Positions 1 to 11,239 of a stretch of 64,000 bases of DNA are shown one piece after another. The position numbers and the translations under genes are program-made. How positions within the stretch are numbered: the first letter of the stretch is position 1; every line of letters begins with the position of its first letter. Source of the stretch: Harmothoe impar (Eukaryota; Annelida; Polychaeta; Phyllodocida; Polynoidae); NCBI GenBank assembly GCA_947462335.1, contig OX381714.1, positions 41,079,360 through 41,143,359 on the forward strand. The letters run 5' to 3'. The notes under the pieces were generated by a model, which saw nothing but the letters and a program-made list of their open reading frames with translations, ran no database searches and was not told the DNA's origin.

Positions 1-624
1 ATAATAGCAATCCAATTTGCAACATGGTCAATGGTATACGTTTTAAACGTATTTTTCTGCTACAAATGACTTAGGCCATATAAGAAAGAAACATAATCTA
101 AGATGTTGTTTAGATAGATCGTATAAAATAATGTCACTACATGAGGGAAGGCTAACGACCTTAATTTTCCGTGATAACCGACATCTCAAAACTATTGGAT
201 CACCCCTGACTTTGATATTGGTAGATAATGCATAATTGGTCCATATCACTATCATTATTAATATGGCACTATCGATCCATCTGTTTTATACTGTTTGATG
301 TTCCGTTAGTTTATAGCACAATGAAACACTAAGAACATTACCTCCCGTGATATAGCTGTTCCCTCATTTCCACGGGGGAACAGACACCATTATAGGGGTC
401 TCTTTTTGCAAGTCATCTCTGGCGAAATTGAAAAAGGGGTCCATTTTACACTGAAAAACAGCTAAGTCACCCCACCTCCCCCCGCATTGATGGTGTTAGC
501 TGGGCACACCATTTAGTTCAACATTTAATCATGTTGAATCAACATTTAATCAACATTGGCAGCCAGTTATTGATGAATGTTCTGTGCCCATTTCAAGAGA
601 GAGTGCGGGGACCGGGGTTGATCA
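1..624. other. Intergenic or intronic sequence, no gene seen
   Basis: No reading frame here has coding character. Positions about 506-592 hold TTCAACATT/AATGTTGAA repeats and a TTCTGTGCCCA end that match the short element at 2,622-2,729, so this is probably a degraded copy of the same MITE family. The stretch lies just downstream (minus strand) of the donor site of the 645-894 exon and so is probably its first intron. Confidence 0.4.
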
Positions 625-644
625 TCATAGTACACTTGACTCAC

Positions 645-894
645 CGACTAAGAAGTCTGCCGACATGACCGCCAGGTGGACAATCCTGTTGTTGTGTACC
701 TCCCGGATGTACACCCACGTGTAGGTCAACACGCATGCGCACAGCAACAGGAAGCACGTGACGCTGAGCACGGCTGTGGGACCGGAAGTGAGTCCTGTGG
801 CGGCGGCTATGGGGAAGAGGAGCAGGAGAAGGGCGAGATGTACCTCCAGTAGGGCCAGCTTAAGCCACCGGGAGGAACGCTCAAACGACGCCAT
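645..894 (-). CDS. First coding exon of a small multi-pass membrane protein (partial gene)
   Basis: An ATG at 894 in good context (GACAAGATGGCG) opens an 83-codon exon that ends at a canonical donor (GTGAGT starting at 644, phase 1). The peptide has a short cytosolic start (MASFERSSRWLK), then two hydrophobic segments at about residues 14-35 and 41-62 (the second ends TYTWVYI), then a polar stretch with HNNR. This looks like the N-terminal half of a 2-4 TM protein, but I do not recognise the family. The exon is GC- and CpG-rich compared with its surroundings, and a GACCGGAAGTGA ETS-type motif lies in the coding sequence, which fits a promoter-proximal first exon. The remaining exons would lie at lower coordinates, outside the window. 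A chance hydrophobic frame is the alternative, but start context, donor and composition agree. Confidence 0.6.
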
Positions 895-1001
895 CTTGTC
901 GGGGCCACTGCCGGTGTCATGGAATTGTCACTTACACTACTCACAGTGGGTGAAACTGCTGAAAGGAAACATAGGATTGGCCATTACTAGCTATTAAGCT
1001 A

Positions 1002-1693
1002 CAGTCAACTCCCTCCTAACGGCCACCCCTCTATAGCGGCCACCTCACCAATGCGGCCATATTTGGGAAGTCCCAACCGTTTTTCCCTTTAATTTGATGT
1101 AAAAAACTCCCCCTATTGCGGCCACCCCTCTAATGCGGCCACCCCACCCTGCGGCCACTGATTTTACAGTCCCAAATGAAGAATTACTCCCTCTAATGCG
1201 GCCATCTGTACAATACAGAGATAATATTTTCCTACTTTTATTATTGGAATTTCTGTAGTCTGCTATTAAAAGTTATATTTTTCTGCAAAACAATTACAAT
1301 GGTAATCATAATTGTAAGATTTCCTACTTTTTCTTGGCGACTGAGGGGCATCTCTGAGAATAATTCAATGAAACCCTGAAATGTATTTCCGTTTACCAGT
1401 TTACATGTGGACTCTGGTCACATTTGTAGTCATTATGGGGGGGGGGGGGCACTGGGGGGGAGCTCTAGCTTTAACACCTCGCTCTCCCAGCTGCAAGCCC
1501 CCCCCCCCCCCCCCCCCCCAGCCACACACACACATCCCGCTCATGTTCTGCTTGACTGACTGAGAGGTGAGGTCTATTTTCATTGTAAATCGGAGCCCCC
1601 CCCCCACCCCTCCACTGTCAAATAAGAGAAAGAGACCTGTTATACTTAAATTTCACACTATTCTAGGAAACTACTAGTTAAACTACAATAATG

Positions 1694-1776
<83 letters not shown>

Positions 1777-1900
1777 CTGTTTTAATTGACACCTTAAGCT
1801 CTAACTTTGATTAGCATTGACTCCCTCCAGTGCAGCCACCTCACTAATGCGGCCAATTTTGGATAGTCCCAAGGGTGTCCGGATTAGAGGGAGTTGACTG
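1002..1900. mobile_element. Non-autonomous pogo/Tc1-like DNA transposon, TA target duplication
   Basis: The termini are inverted copies: CAGTCAACTCCCTC begins at 1,002 and its complement GAGGGAGTTGACTG ends at 1,900, each flanked by TA (1,000-1,001 and 1,901-1,902). CAGT termini and a TA duplication are the pattern of pogo/Tigger-type Tc1/mariner elements. Degenerate copies of a GCGGCCA motif recur behind both ends. There is no transposase frame. The interior has G and C homopolymers (about 1,438-1,449 and 1,498-1,519) and an (AAT)n tract at about 1,690-1,775. Confidence 0.8.
1690..1775. repeat. (AAT)n microsatellite
   Basis: About 28 copies of AAT/TAA lie inside the pogo-like element. This is a simple repeat with no coding frame. 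Confidence 0.9.
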
Positions 1901-1902
1901 TA

Positions 1903-2621
1903 ATATATTACACTATCGGATATTTTAGGTCTGGGCCCGTAGGTTTTTCAAGCTGCGGGCCCGGGTGGCCCATGACTGAAAAACTTAGTGTCTATACCCC
2001 TGACTATCCCTCTCTGGATTTTGAAATTCATAGTACCTAAACAACTCTTTGCGAAAACCTATCCACAGGCACATTTTGTCATAGACTGTTTATACATAGC
2101 CATGACGACTTTATGGAACTATCATGAATAATTATATTGATTGTTAATTCTATAACTGTACATACAAATTATTCTTAATTGCATGGTTGGATACATATTG
2201 ATAATATATTAAACCCATTGGAAATTGAAATTTATCCATTTTCTAACCACAAGTATCAAAATCATCTAAATATCGCTATAGCGCATGTAATGACTCACAG
2301 AGTACTTTGGTAACCCCTGGTTAGCCTGACTAAACTTGCTAAAGACTAACTCTGTAGGTTCATACTTTAATGCTTTAGATTAAAACCACACCACTTTGTC
2401 TGCTACTTGTTGGGTTTCTAGTTATGCTGTGTACATATTCCTTAAAACTACAAAAGTATTATAACTCTGTGACATATTGCTAAAGAAAAAAGTAGGCTTA
2501 TTATACAAGCACATATTAATACCATGATACCTCCTCCTGCATATGTGACCCACTCTATATATCACTATGTTGTCCTGTACACTGTAACAGGCCACCTATA
2601 TAGACTGAGTGCATACCCTAA
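1903..2621. other. AT-rich non-coding sequence
   Basis: No coding frame, RNA gene or repeat structure is visible here. Confidence 0.4.
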
Positions 2622-2729
2622 CCCAGTAGGCACAAAAATCAGTTCAATGTTGAATCAACATTGCATCAACATTGAATCAACATTGTCAACCAGTTTTCAA
2701 TGTTGATTCAATGTTCTGTGCCCACTGGG
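2622..2729. mobile_element. Short MITE with CCCAGTRGGCACA termini
   Basis: CCCAGTAGGCACA at the left is matched by inverted TGTGCCCACTGGG at the right. The interior is made of TTGAATCAACATTG palindromes. At 108 bp it is a foldback element without coding capacity. A degraded relative is at about 506-592. Confidence 0.75.
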
Positions 2730-4874
2730 AAGCTTACCCCAAATGTTAAGCCTGTCAGCCCTAATCACCCGGTGTTAATGGTTGATGAGACACCATGGAG
2801 CACATACCTGCACAGCAGCCTCTGCCTCCCTGGCTACCTTCTACCCGCCACCGCCAACTGCTGCCGCCGGGTTTGTTTGTACCAGTCTCCATGGTGATAC
2901 GAGGGGACGGCCACCCAGCGTCATCCGGGGCCTGGTTTCCATGGTAACGGGACGCGGCGGTAGTTAGGTTGTAATAGAGACTGGTGCAGGTAGAGACACA
3001 GCTGAAAGGTTCATTAGACACAGGTGAGGTATGTAGATACAGGTGGGACTAATTATACTACTAGTACCACTGTATATGTGTGTCAGTGTGAAGGACACGT
3101 GGGGACAGTGTTACAGTGTTCACGTGTGTGATATGTTTGAGGCTTGGATACATTTATATACATCATCTGGCTCCTGGGTGTGGTTCATGCTAGGTTCATA
3201 ACATTGGGATAGGCCTACTGATATAATCATAAGCTTGTCTTGCAAAACGTCACATCTACTTTTGTGATTTAAATGGGGATAAAAAAGCAGGCTCTTTACC
3301 AGAAAGAAGCAGGCTCTTTACCAGGTATACACTTAGCTACACTGGGGTACACAGCCGTAATCTATAGGAAAAAAGTGAATGCCCTACCTCCTAACCCCAC
3401 TATAAAGGAGAAATCCTAGTACCTAGGCTTATCGATTTTACCTTATACTTCACTTGTAACCAGATCTCAAACCCCGATTCACGCCCAACTTTAGTAGTGA
3501 AATAGATAATAGCAGATTTAGTAAAACAAACCACAAAACAAAGTAGCACACAACACACTGTACCTATCCATTCACCCCTGGTGTCTAGGTTCCCATGCTC
3601 ACAGGTAGCATACCCCTGGGATGCACCTACATATAAAGGACATGTACACTTTTAGACAGCTCATCATCATTCATTACACCTCAATGCCACGCCTGTCACA
3701 TCTGTCACGTCCTCTACACCTGTCACACTAATGTGACACTGTCACACGTGGTGCCGACATTAGCCTACCTCTGGGACTATAGGCTAAAACACACGTTTTC
3801 TAATTAGGGGTATTCATGGTATATGTGTGAGGTATATCACTAGTAAACTGTTATTTGATAAATCTGATCCCATGTCAGAACACAGGCTGAGTCTCTGTAC
3901 ATCCCAAAGGAATACACCAACGTAAATGTACAATTTCACCTGACCATTTCTGTCTGGCCATAGTGTATGCTAAACTGATTAGAAAGTATCAACCTAAATG
4001 TAAAACTCCAAAGATGACTCTCAAACTAACTCCCTCTACCCGAAAGTCCTATACCTTTTAGAATCTGAGCCCCTAATTTTAAACACGTCCTGCCCTGTAA
4101 CATGAGTCCAGAATTGGACCCAGAATTAATTTCCTAAGCATCAGATTATATCCCTGGCAGTAACTCAACCAACTGATCCAAATATATGGCATCATAGGTC
4201 TGCATCTTCCAATGTGGTAAAGAAGTACTGTGCACTGTTCAAGTACTAGGCTTTCATATGGATATCTACATTTCTAAATATACAACAGGTGAACTACATG
4301 AAGCCATTCCAAACTTTCATAAACCAAGATCAAAGATAGGGAGACCTTGTAGGATGGTTCATCAGTGTCCAATAACCTGCACATCTGAGGCTAAAACTGC
4401 ATGCTCAGCCAAACATCTTTTTGAACATGTGCCAAGTTTACCTACACAACCCCATATTATAATATAATATATGTACCATGCACTCTCTCTCCGATGGTTA
4501 ACGTGATATATCACATCATTCAACTGGTTGGAAAATGTGAAACTATCTATAATCTATAACATCTTTCTTTCCAGATAAAGACATTTGAGACACACATTAT
4601 CTGGTTGGGGACCCATTTCACCCTCTCACCACAGATGATGCTAACGCACTATACCACTCCTAGATAGATCATGTCAATTCTTTGCCACCGAGTGTCAACG
4701 ATGCCCTCGAAGCAATTTTCCTTGAAGTAAAACCCTGTAATAATTATGTTGTCCTATTTGTCCTTAAAGTAAACCTAGGTTCTCCTTTTTGTCTTCAAAG
4801 TAATACCCTGTGATGTGTTCTCCTTTTTTGCCCTTCACAGTAAACCCTGTAAAACGTCCTCCCTTTTTCTGTCT
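2730..4874. other. Non-coding; one CpG-richer patch and weak repeats
   Basis: The patch at about 2,800-2,970 is CpG-richer and has a donor-like GTATGT on the minus strand near 2,808, so an untranslated or short exon is possible but not supported by any protein signature. Positions 4,720-4,870 hold about three degenerate copies of a 55-60 bp unit containing CAAAGTAA and CCCTGTAA. Nothing else is recognisable. Confidence 0.3.
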
Positions 4875-5131
4875 ACACAGAGAAAAGAAACAGCATCGAA
4901 AGGGAGTACAGGTTGCTTCTAGAATGACCCCCCTCTCTAGTCTAGGGGAGCCCAGATGCTTATGTGACTCCTTTAGGTGAGTCAGGAAGATATGAGACTC
5001 CCCCAGGTGACTCCTTTAGGTTAGCCAGGGAGTTACCTAGGCTCCTTTAGGCAACCTGGGCTCCCCTAGAGAGGGGAGTCATACTGGAGGCAACCTGGAC
5101 CCCCTTTTGACTCTGTTTCCTTTCTCTGTGT
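4875..5131. mobile_element. MITE with ACACAGAGAAARGAAACAG inverted termini
   Basis: The left end (ACACAGAGAAAAGAAACAG) is inverted at the right (CTGTTTCCTTTCTCTGTGT). Homology continues inward through CAGGTTGC and the CCCCTCTCTAG segment, giving arms of about 75 bp. The interior repeats TGTGACTCCTTTAGGTGA-like units. A second, 5'-truncated copy is at 35,838-36,013, inside an intron of the receptor gene. Confidence 0.8.
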
Positions 5132-5420
5132 ACCATCTAGTTATATTCATTTGAAAATATTACAACTGAGCAGGCATTTTAGTCGTCTTACGTGGTTCCT
5201 GTTATACTAAAACGGCAGGGCAGTCAAATTCACCTAGCATGTAGCGATTGCCACCTAAAGCTGGCCAAATAAGCTGTCAAGCAGCAAGCCCCTTATTGCA
5301 ACTCATAAGTTGATGATCACATTAATATGTCTTCAACATATTATAATTATATTTATTACTCCAGCAATAAATTAAGACACTTACCGGGTATATTAAAGGA
5401 TAAACACATACCTCATTACA

Positions 5421-5524
5421 AAGTAAACAAAAACAAACGTTATGCAACGTTATATAATGGCAAAACGTTATTTAACGTTAAAAACGTTATTTTGACCTAA
5501 AATACCGTATTTTTGTTAGCTGGG
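5421..5524. mobile_element. Small AACGTTAT-rich MITE
   Basis: About 100 bp with AGTAAACAAAAA at one end and TTTTTGTTAGCTGGG at the other. The interior repeats AACGTTAT. Relatives are at 13,621-13,701 and 47,714-47,820, and the termini resemble those of the larger element at 59,320-60,351. Confidence 0.6.
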
Positions 5525-5765
5525 TAACCGCTCCCCCCCCCCACCCTCCCCAAACTTACCCACACATTCTCTTGGCTACCCCCAACCACCACGCCCATAT
5601 CCACCCACCCATTTACCTCATTACTCTCACTGTATGTGTATTATAGTATCTGACACAATAGCACGTGGTGTCACCTTGACGAGTGACCTCGGTAGGTGTG
5701 CAGGTTATAGTTGTATGCCAGCTGAGGCCATGCCCATTCTGCACCGTCAACAGTTGCAACCAGGT

Positions 5766-6085
5766 AGTGTAGGTACACAGTAGAATATACTGTACCTTTA
5801 CAGTTATGTTGTAGGTACACAGTAGAATCTACTGTACCTTTACAGTTATATTGTAGGTACACAGTAGAATCTACTGTACCTTTACAGTTATATTGTAGGT
5901 ACACAGTAGAATCTACTGTACCTTTACAGTTATATTGTAGGTACACAGTAGAATCTACTGTACCTTTACTGTTATATTGTAGGTACACAGTAGGATCTAC
6001 TGTACCTTTACAGTTATATTGTAGGTACACAGTAGAATCTACTGTACCTTTACTGTTATATTGTAGGTACACAGTAGGATCTACC
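5766..6085. repeat. 42-bp tandem repeat array, about 7.5 copies
   Basis: The unit contains GGTACACAGTAGAATCTACT followed by GTACCTTTACAGTTATATT. Because 42 is divisible by three, the minus strand stays open across the array and gives a 14-residue periodic pseudo-peptide. Each unit contains an imperfect palindrome around AGTAGAATCTACT. I do not treat the frame as a gene. Confidence 0.9.
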
Positions 6086-7258
6086 ATAGTTCTAGTATTG
6101 GTACACAGTAGAATGTGATGTAGTTTTACAGTTATAGTATAAAAGTACAGTGGACTCTCCTATCGTATCTACAATGTGTGTATCACTAGGAGGTCCCAGT
6201 CCAGATATACGAGGGATATACCAGTGCTGTCGTCATAGTATCTGAAGGGAATGTGAGTTATGCATGAACTGTTTCATCAGCATGATGAGCATGCTTTACT
6301 ACAATCTGTGCAGAATTATTTGCTTTTATACAATTTCCCCCTTCAAACATAGTTGCCAGTGTCATCAATGGCCACAGTTAAATTGATGGTAGAAAGGGGT
6401 TAGCGTCACTGTCGCGACCGTGCTGCCTACAATGTGTGTATATTTCAACCAGTACATACAAATCTTACCTTTATCAAACTGATACTGTGATATGAGGGGT
6501 TGACAGCTGTCTAGCTACCCCTTATCCCTAGAGGACGGTGCTCCAGCACTAGTATGACAGCGTGGTATCCAGCAACATCTGCTACTGTTATAACAAAACG
6601 CAGGTATAGGTGTCACTGACCGCCACCATCCTCATTAAATCCAGGTAACACTGTACTATAATGTAGTTGGGCGATGACCACCACAGGTGAGGTGATGACC
6701 ACAGGTAAGTAAGGTGATACCACCCAGGTGAGGGGACCAGAGACAGGTGTGTACTACTACTACTACATGTGGTGTTGTTACACGCTACTGGAGGAGGGAG
6801 GCGGCAGCACCGATCGCTGATATTCACCACCACTCTATTCTACCCCAGCCCTACCTCCAGGGTCTCTGCTACAACCCTGCCCCCCCCCCCCCCACCTACC
6901 CACACACACCCTCTGCAGACCCCACCCACCTCATTGTGCCGCCGACCTGCTCCCCCTGCATACTGTACTCTGCCCTCATTCCTACCTGTTATATCAATCC
7001 GCTCACCAGGGGTGGTATGTTGGAAGCAAGGATTATCCTACCCCCACCCCCACACCCACCCCTACACCCACCCAGATGCATCCAAATGATGGTAAATGGC
7101 CCATTGACACAGAAAAACGTTGACAGGATTGCCCTTCTAACGTAAGTGACCACCCCTTCTTGATCAACCCCACAACTATGTCAAACGAATCCATCATTCC
7201 TTCTGCAGTACTTACCTCTTGCCTATTCCCCCCTCAATTCCAAGGGCACATTAATCAG
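6086..7258. other. Non-coding, pyrimidine-rich in its second half
   Basis: 6,750-7,150 is C-rich (CCCCACCC and ACACCC runs) and therefore open in several plus-strand frames, but the translations are low-complexity Pro/His/Thr. No gene is supported. Confidence 0.4.
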
Positions 7259-8478
7259 AGAACCTACTTACCACCACCACCACTGTACCTGTACAGGTGT
7301 AAGGTGCCTGCTGCACACCCCACTCTGCATCTACTACTTACCACCACCACCACCGCTGTACCTGTACAGGTGTAAGGTGCCTGCAGCACACCCCACTCTG
7401 CATCTACTACTTACCACCACCACCACCGCTGTACCTGTACAGGTGTAAGGTGCCTGCAGCACACCCCACTCTGCATCTACTACTTACCACCACCACCACC
7501 ACTGTACCTGTACAGGTGTAAGGTGCCTGCTGCACACCCCACTCTGCATCTACTACTTACCACCACCACCACCACTGTACCTGTACAGGTGTAAGGTGCC
7601 TGCTGCACACCCCACTCTGCATCTACTACTTACCACCACCACCACCGCTGTACCTGTACAGGTGTAAGGTGCCTGCAGCACACCCCACTCTGCATCTACT
7701 ACTTACCACCACCACCACCACCACCACTGTACCTGTACAGGTGTAAGGTGCCTGCAGCACATCACACTCTGCATCTACTACTTACCACCACCACCACCAC
7801 TGTACCTGTACAGGTGTAAGGTGCCTGCTGCACACCCCACTCTGCATCTACTACTTACCACCACCACCACCGCTGTACCTGTACAGGTGTAAGGTGCCTG
7901 CAGCACACCCCACTCTGCACCTATTACTAACCCCCACCACAACCACTACCACCACTACCGACCACTGTACCTGTACAGGTATAAGGTGCCTGCAGCACAC
8001 CCACTCTGCACCTACTACTTACCACCACCACCACTACCCCCACCACCACCACCACTGTACCTGTACAGGTATAAGGTGCCTGCAGCACACCCCACTCTGC
8101 ACCTACTACTCACCACCACCACCACCACCACCACTACCACCACCACCACCACCACTGTACCTGTACAGGTGTAAGGTGCCTGCAGCACGCCCCACTCTGC
8201 ACCTACTACTTACCACCAGCACCACTACCCCCACCACCACCACCACTGTACCTGTACAGTTGTAAGGTGCCTGCAGCACGCCCCACTCTGCTCCTACTAC
8301 TTACCACCACCACCACTACCCCCACCACCACCACCACTGTACCTGTACAGTTGTAAGGTGCCTGCAGCACGCCCCACTCTGCACCTACTACTTACCACCA
8401 CCACCACTACCCCCACCACCACCACCACTGTACCTGTACAGTTGTAAGGTGCCTGCAGCACACCCCACTCTGCTCCTA
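7259..8478. repeat. 73-bp minisatellite with internal (CCA)n expansion
   Basis: About 15 tandem units, each holding the palindrome CTGTACCTGTACAG, then GTGTAAGGTGCCTGCAGCAC, CCCACTCTGC, TACTACTTACCACC and a variable CCA run. The period is exactly 73 bp in the first half (unit starts 7,301, 7,374, 7,447) and grows to about 90 bp as the CCA tract expands. Read on the minus strand, each unit contains the consensus splice donor GGTAAGTAG and an acceptor-like TTACACCTGTACAG. The same unit flanks the retrotransposon at 52.3-57.6 kb. Confidence 0.95.
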
Positions 8479-9237
8479 CTAGTTCCTGAAAGTCTTCACT
8501 GACATGCCATAAGCGACAGTTTTTCAGTAGATTGACAATAAAGTATTCGGACGTGTTAAAATTTGATAATACTAGTCTTGTCTATTGTTATGTAAGGGAC
8601 CGAAATGATGTTAAGTACATGATACTTATCCTCTATGAGGCCTTAGTCCAGTGGCGGATGTTATTCGCCTGTATATAATTGACTAAGACTAGTACTCAGC
8701 TTGTTATGTAGTTGGCAGATAGTATGGCGGTTCCATTATCAGGTACATGGGTCTATTTTATGAGGGAAAAGTGTAACGACTATGGGAGGGAGGAGTGTTC
8801 TCCACCAGCTCCACCGGTTGGTGGGCCGTTAGTACCCTGGTCAACTGTGAGGGGTGCGGCGGTGGGATGTGACGTGACGTCCCACTGATACGACTTTATA
8901 AGGCGGCGGTATTTCCACGGCGGGCAGTCAGAGTCAAGCTGAAGATTTTACAGAGCCTGTGGTAAATTAGACTGTAGTAACTCCTATCACAGTATTTTCA
9001 GCGGCTTATACAAATCTCTGTGACGGTAATTGCTCCTAGTTAAATGTGGGGAAGCGTATAGGGTAGGTTCACCATGAGTCAGACACATACACTGAGGTTG
9101 TCGATGTACACTGTGTTCAAGTGTTTGTTTCTTGGAGAGAATAACACTTTAACTTTACTTGACAAATATAGAGCTTAGAATGCTTGAATAGCCACAAATC
9201 AAGTGTCCAACCTCAAGGTAGGCCTACTTGGAAATTA
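8479..9237. other. Intergenic with a possible plus-strand core promoter
   Basis: No convincing open frame. A 33-codon frame at 9,074 has no support. The GC-rich patch at 8,830-8,945 is described separately. Confidence 0.35.
8835..8945 (+). promoter_or_regulatory. Possible core promoter (CRE-like and TATA-like boxes)
   Basis: A locally GC-rich stretch has GTGACGTGACGTCCC (CRE-like) followed about 15 bp later by CTTTATAAGGCGG (TATA-like) and, about 25 bp further, GGCAGTCAGAGTC, which could hold an initiator. A donor-like GGTAATTG follows near 9,024. No coding exon was identified downstream, so the target could be a non-coding transcript. Confidence 0.25.
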
Positions 9238-9705
9238 AGAACTGTCAATGGTGGAATATTTATGCCTTATTGACAGTTCCCACTTACATTTGAGTCAAAA
9301 AAAAAAGTCCACCTAAAATCGGTTTTGCACCTTTTATCGGTTTTGCACCTAAATTCGGGTTTGCACTTGAAATTGGTTTTGCACTCAAAATCGATTTTGC
9401 ACAAAAAATCGACTTTTCCATCAAAAGCGACTTTTTGCATCAAAGAGACTTTTTACACCAAAATTATTTTCTAACTGTCAATACCAGAAAATAGCAGGAT
9501 AGAATTCTCTTATAGACAATTCGAACTGTCAATACCAGGATAAAATCATCTTATTGACAGTTCCATTTTAGTTCTATTTTAGAACTGTCAATGAGAGAAT
9601 CTTGAATCTGTTATTGACAGTTCGAGCTGTCAATGAGAGAATTCTATCCTGCTATTGACAGTTCGAACTGTCAAGAAGGAAAATTATTCTGTTATTGACA
9701 TAGGC
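9238..9705. repeat. Array of TTGACAGTT/AACTGTCAA hairpins plus a 17-bp tandem repeat
   Basis: At least four units have the form AACTGTCAAT...TTATTGACAGTT, with 20-45 bp loops, head to tail at 9,240-9,280 and 9,470-9,705. Between them, 9,308-9,445 repeats a roughly 17-bp unit around ATCGGTTTTGCACC that decays progressively to GCGACTTTTTGCAT. No coding frame. The core TGACAG is a MEIS/PREP-type homeodomain site, and the repeats could equally be remnants of a foldback element. Confidence 0.7.
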
Positions 9706-11239
9706 TCATGAATACAGTGAATACTAGTATATAGGAAGTCATTTTGAGCAATTCGGGATAAATTCATTTTGCATGTGACCCCCTATTTTTGTTTGTTTTC
9801 AACATGTTTCTAATGACCATATATGAATGCATGCCTACATTTTCATTGAGATATTATTGGGAAAAATGTAGAAAAATATGATTTTCTCATGAGGGCCTGT
9901 ATGTAATCCACCTGAGTTAGACTACGCCCCAAAGGACAAATAAACCCTGCGACAAAGCATTTTTTCTTTTCTTTATGTTCCACAAGCATCAAGATGATAT
10001 CCCTGAGAATGATCATGAAAAATTGTTGGTCGATCTACAAACAGTTAGACTGTGTTAAGTACCTTTAAAGGGGGACTGAGTCGGTGACCTAACCCCACCG
10101 ATGTTGTGAATTCAGAGCTCTCTTATGGTATATATACATATATGTGCCCGCCTCCAGGTGAATCTACCCTGTAGAGGTGTGGGGGGGGGGGAGGGGAGAA
10201 AGCAGGCATCAGCATGCAAAGCTGGGAGAAGATGTTAGACATCTCATGTCATATTTACAAACAATGGTGACTGCTATAATATAATCGTATTCTGCCTGCC
10301 TTCCCCGACCTCTTATCAGCCCCAGCCCCTTCTTCATTTTTTGTCATATTAGAGAAATGAGAAAAAGAATAAGGAAAGCTAGAATTAAGTAATTAAAATC
10401 ATGTAACACTGAGAATGCCTTTTATTCGAACAATTATGTGTACGCCTAGAGGAGTGGCAGTGTGTGCAATTTCTACATTGGCTAAATACTTTTCGTACAT
10501 ATTTTCGCTAATTTCGCGGAAATGAAAAATCCGTGAAAAATATGTACAATGTCAATATTTATCCAGTATAGTTACACTGTAAGAATGTTACAAAAATCGT
10601 GAATTCAAATATACTTAAGTAATATTTAGCAATACTTTTGAAAATTTATACAGGCGGAATTATCTACGTTTACAGTATATCGATCTTGGGGGGTGTTGAC
10701 GATAACACCTGCCTCACAACACCGGAGGACAATCATTAGGTCAAGATAGAAAGCACATGCCAAATGGAAATATCTTCTCCATGCATGTCTAAAGTTGATT
10801 TTCAGATTGTCTTTTTAACATTCCGGACTTGTGGAACCTTGAGGTTTTGTATACTGTAGTGCAATATACATACATAGCATTACCATACTATATTTAGATT
10901 TGACTTTGTTAAGGCAAAACTAATCCCTTTGCACCTGCAGATGGGACCTCATCCACATACTGTTGATGTCATCGGTCTGAAATGGTATTGTACAATCACC
11001 CCTAGGTATTTCACCTCTGTTCAGTTCGATTCATGTAACTAGGGTAAATTGGCTAACCATTAGTCAAATGCAGGTCCAATAGTAATTAAATTCTGCTAAG
11101 GGGAACTACAATTAGACAATTCTCAACCATACTTATTATAAATCTGAATGACATTCACATCAGAAATTGATCCTTCATCATATTGTCCATAAGTCCTCTG
11201 TAGCGTAGTTTCTACAATCATAAGACTTGTCCAATAGTA
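9706..11239. other. 3' flank of the receptor gene, no other gene seen
   Basis: The stretch nearest 11,239 is presumably 3' UTR of the minus-strand receptor gene, although I see no canonical AATAAA close to the stop. Around 10,488-10,550 there is an imperfect inverted repeat (CGTACATATTTTCGC ... GTGAAAAATATGTAC). Otherwise featureless AT-rich DNA. Confidence 0.35.

Noticed and set aside
2761..3021. Minus-strand 86-codon frame with a GTATGT donor
   Set aside because: No domain, weak composition, no partner exon; CpG-rich patch noted only as a possibility.
5671..6087. 138-codon minus-strand frame with 14-residue repeats
   Set aside because: It is the translation of a 42-bp tandem array; the period is a multiple of three, so the frame stays open by arithmetic.
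6747..8265. Plus-strand Pro/His/Thr-rich frames
   Set aside because: Low-complexity translations of C-rich sequence and of the 73-bp minisatellite; no start context, domain or splice support.
7259..8478. CRISPR-like array
   Set aside because: Tandem units without unique spacers in an animal genome; it is a minisatellite.
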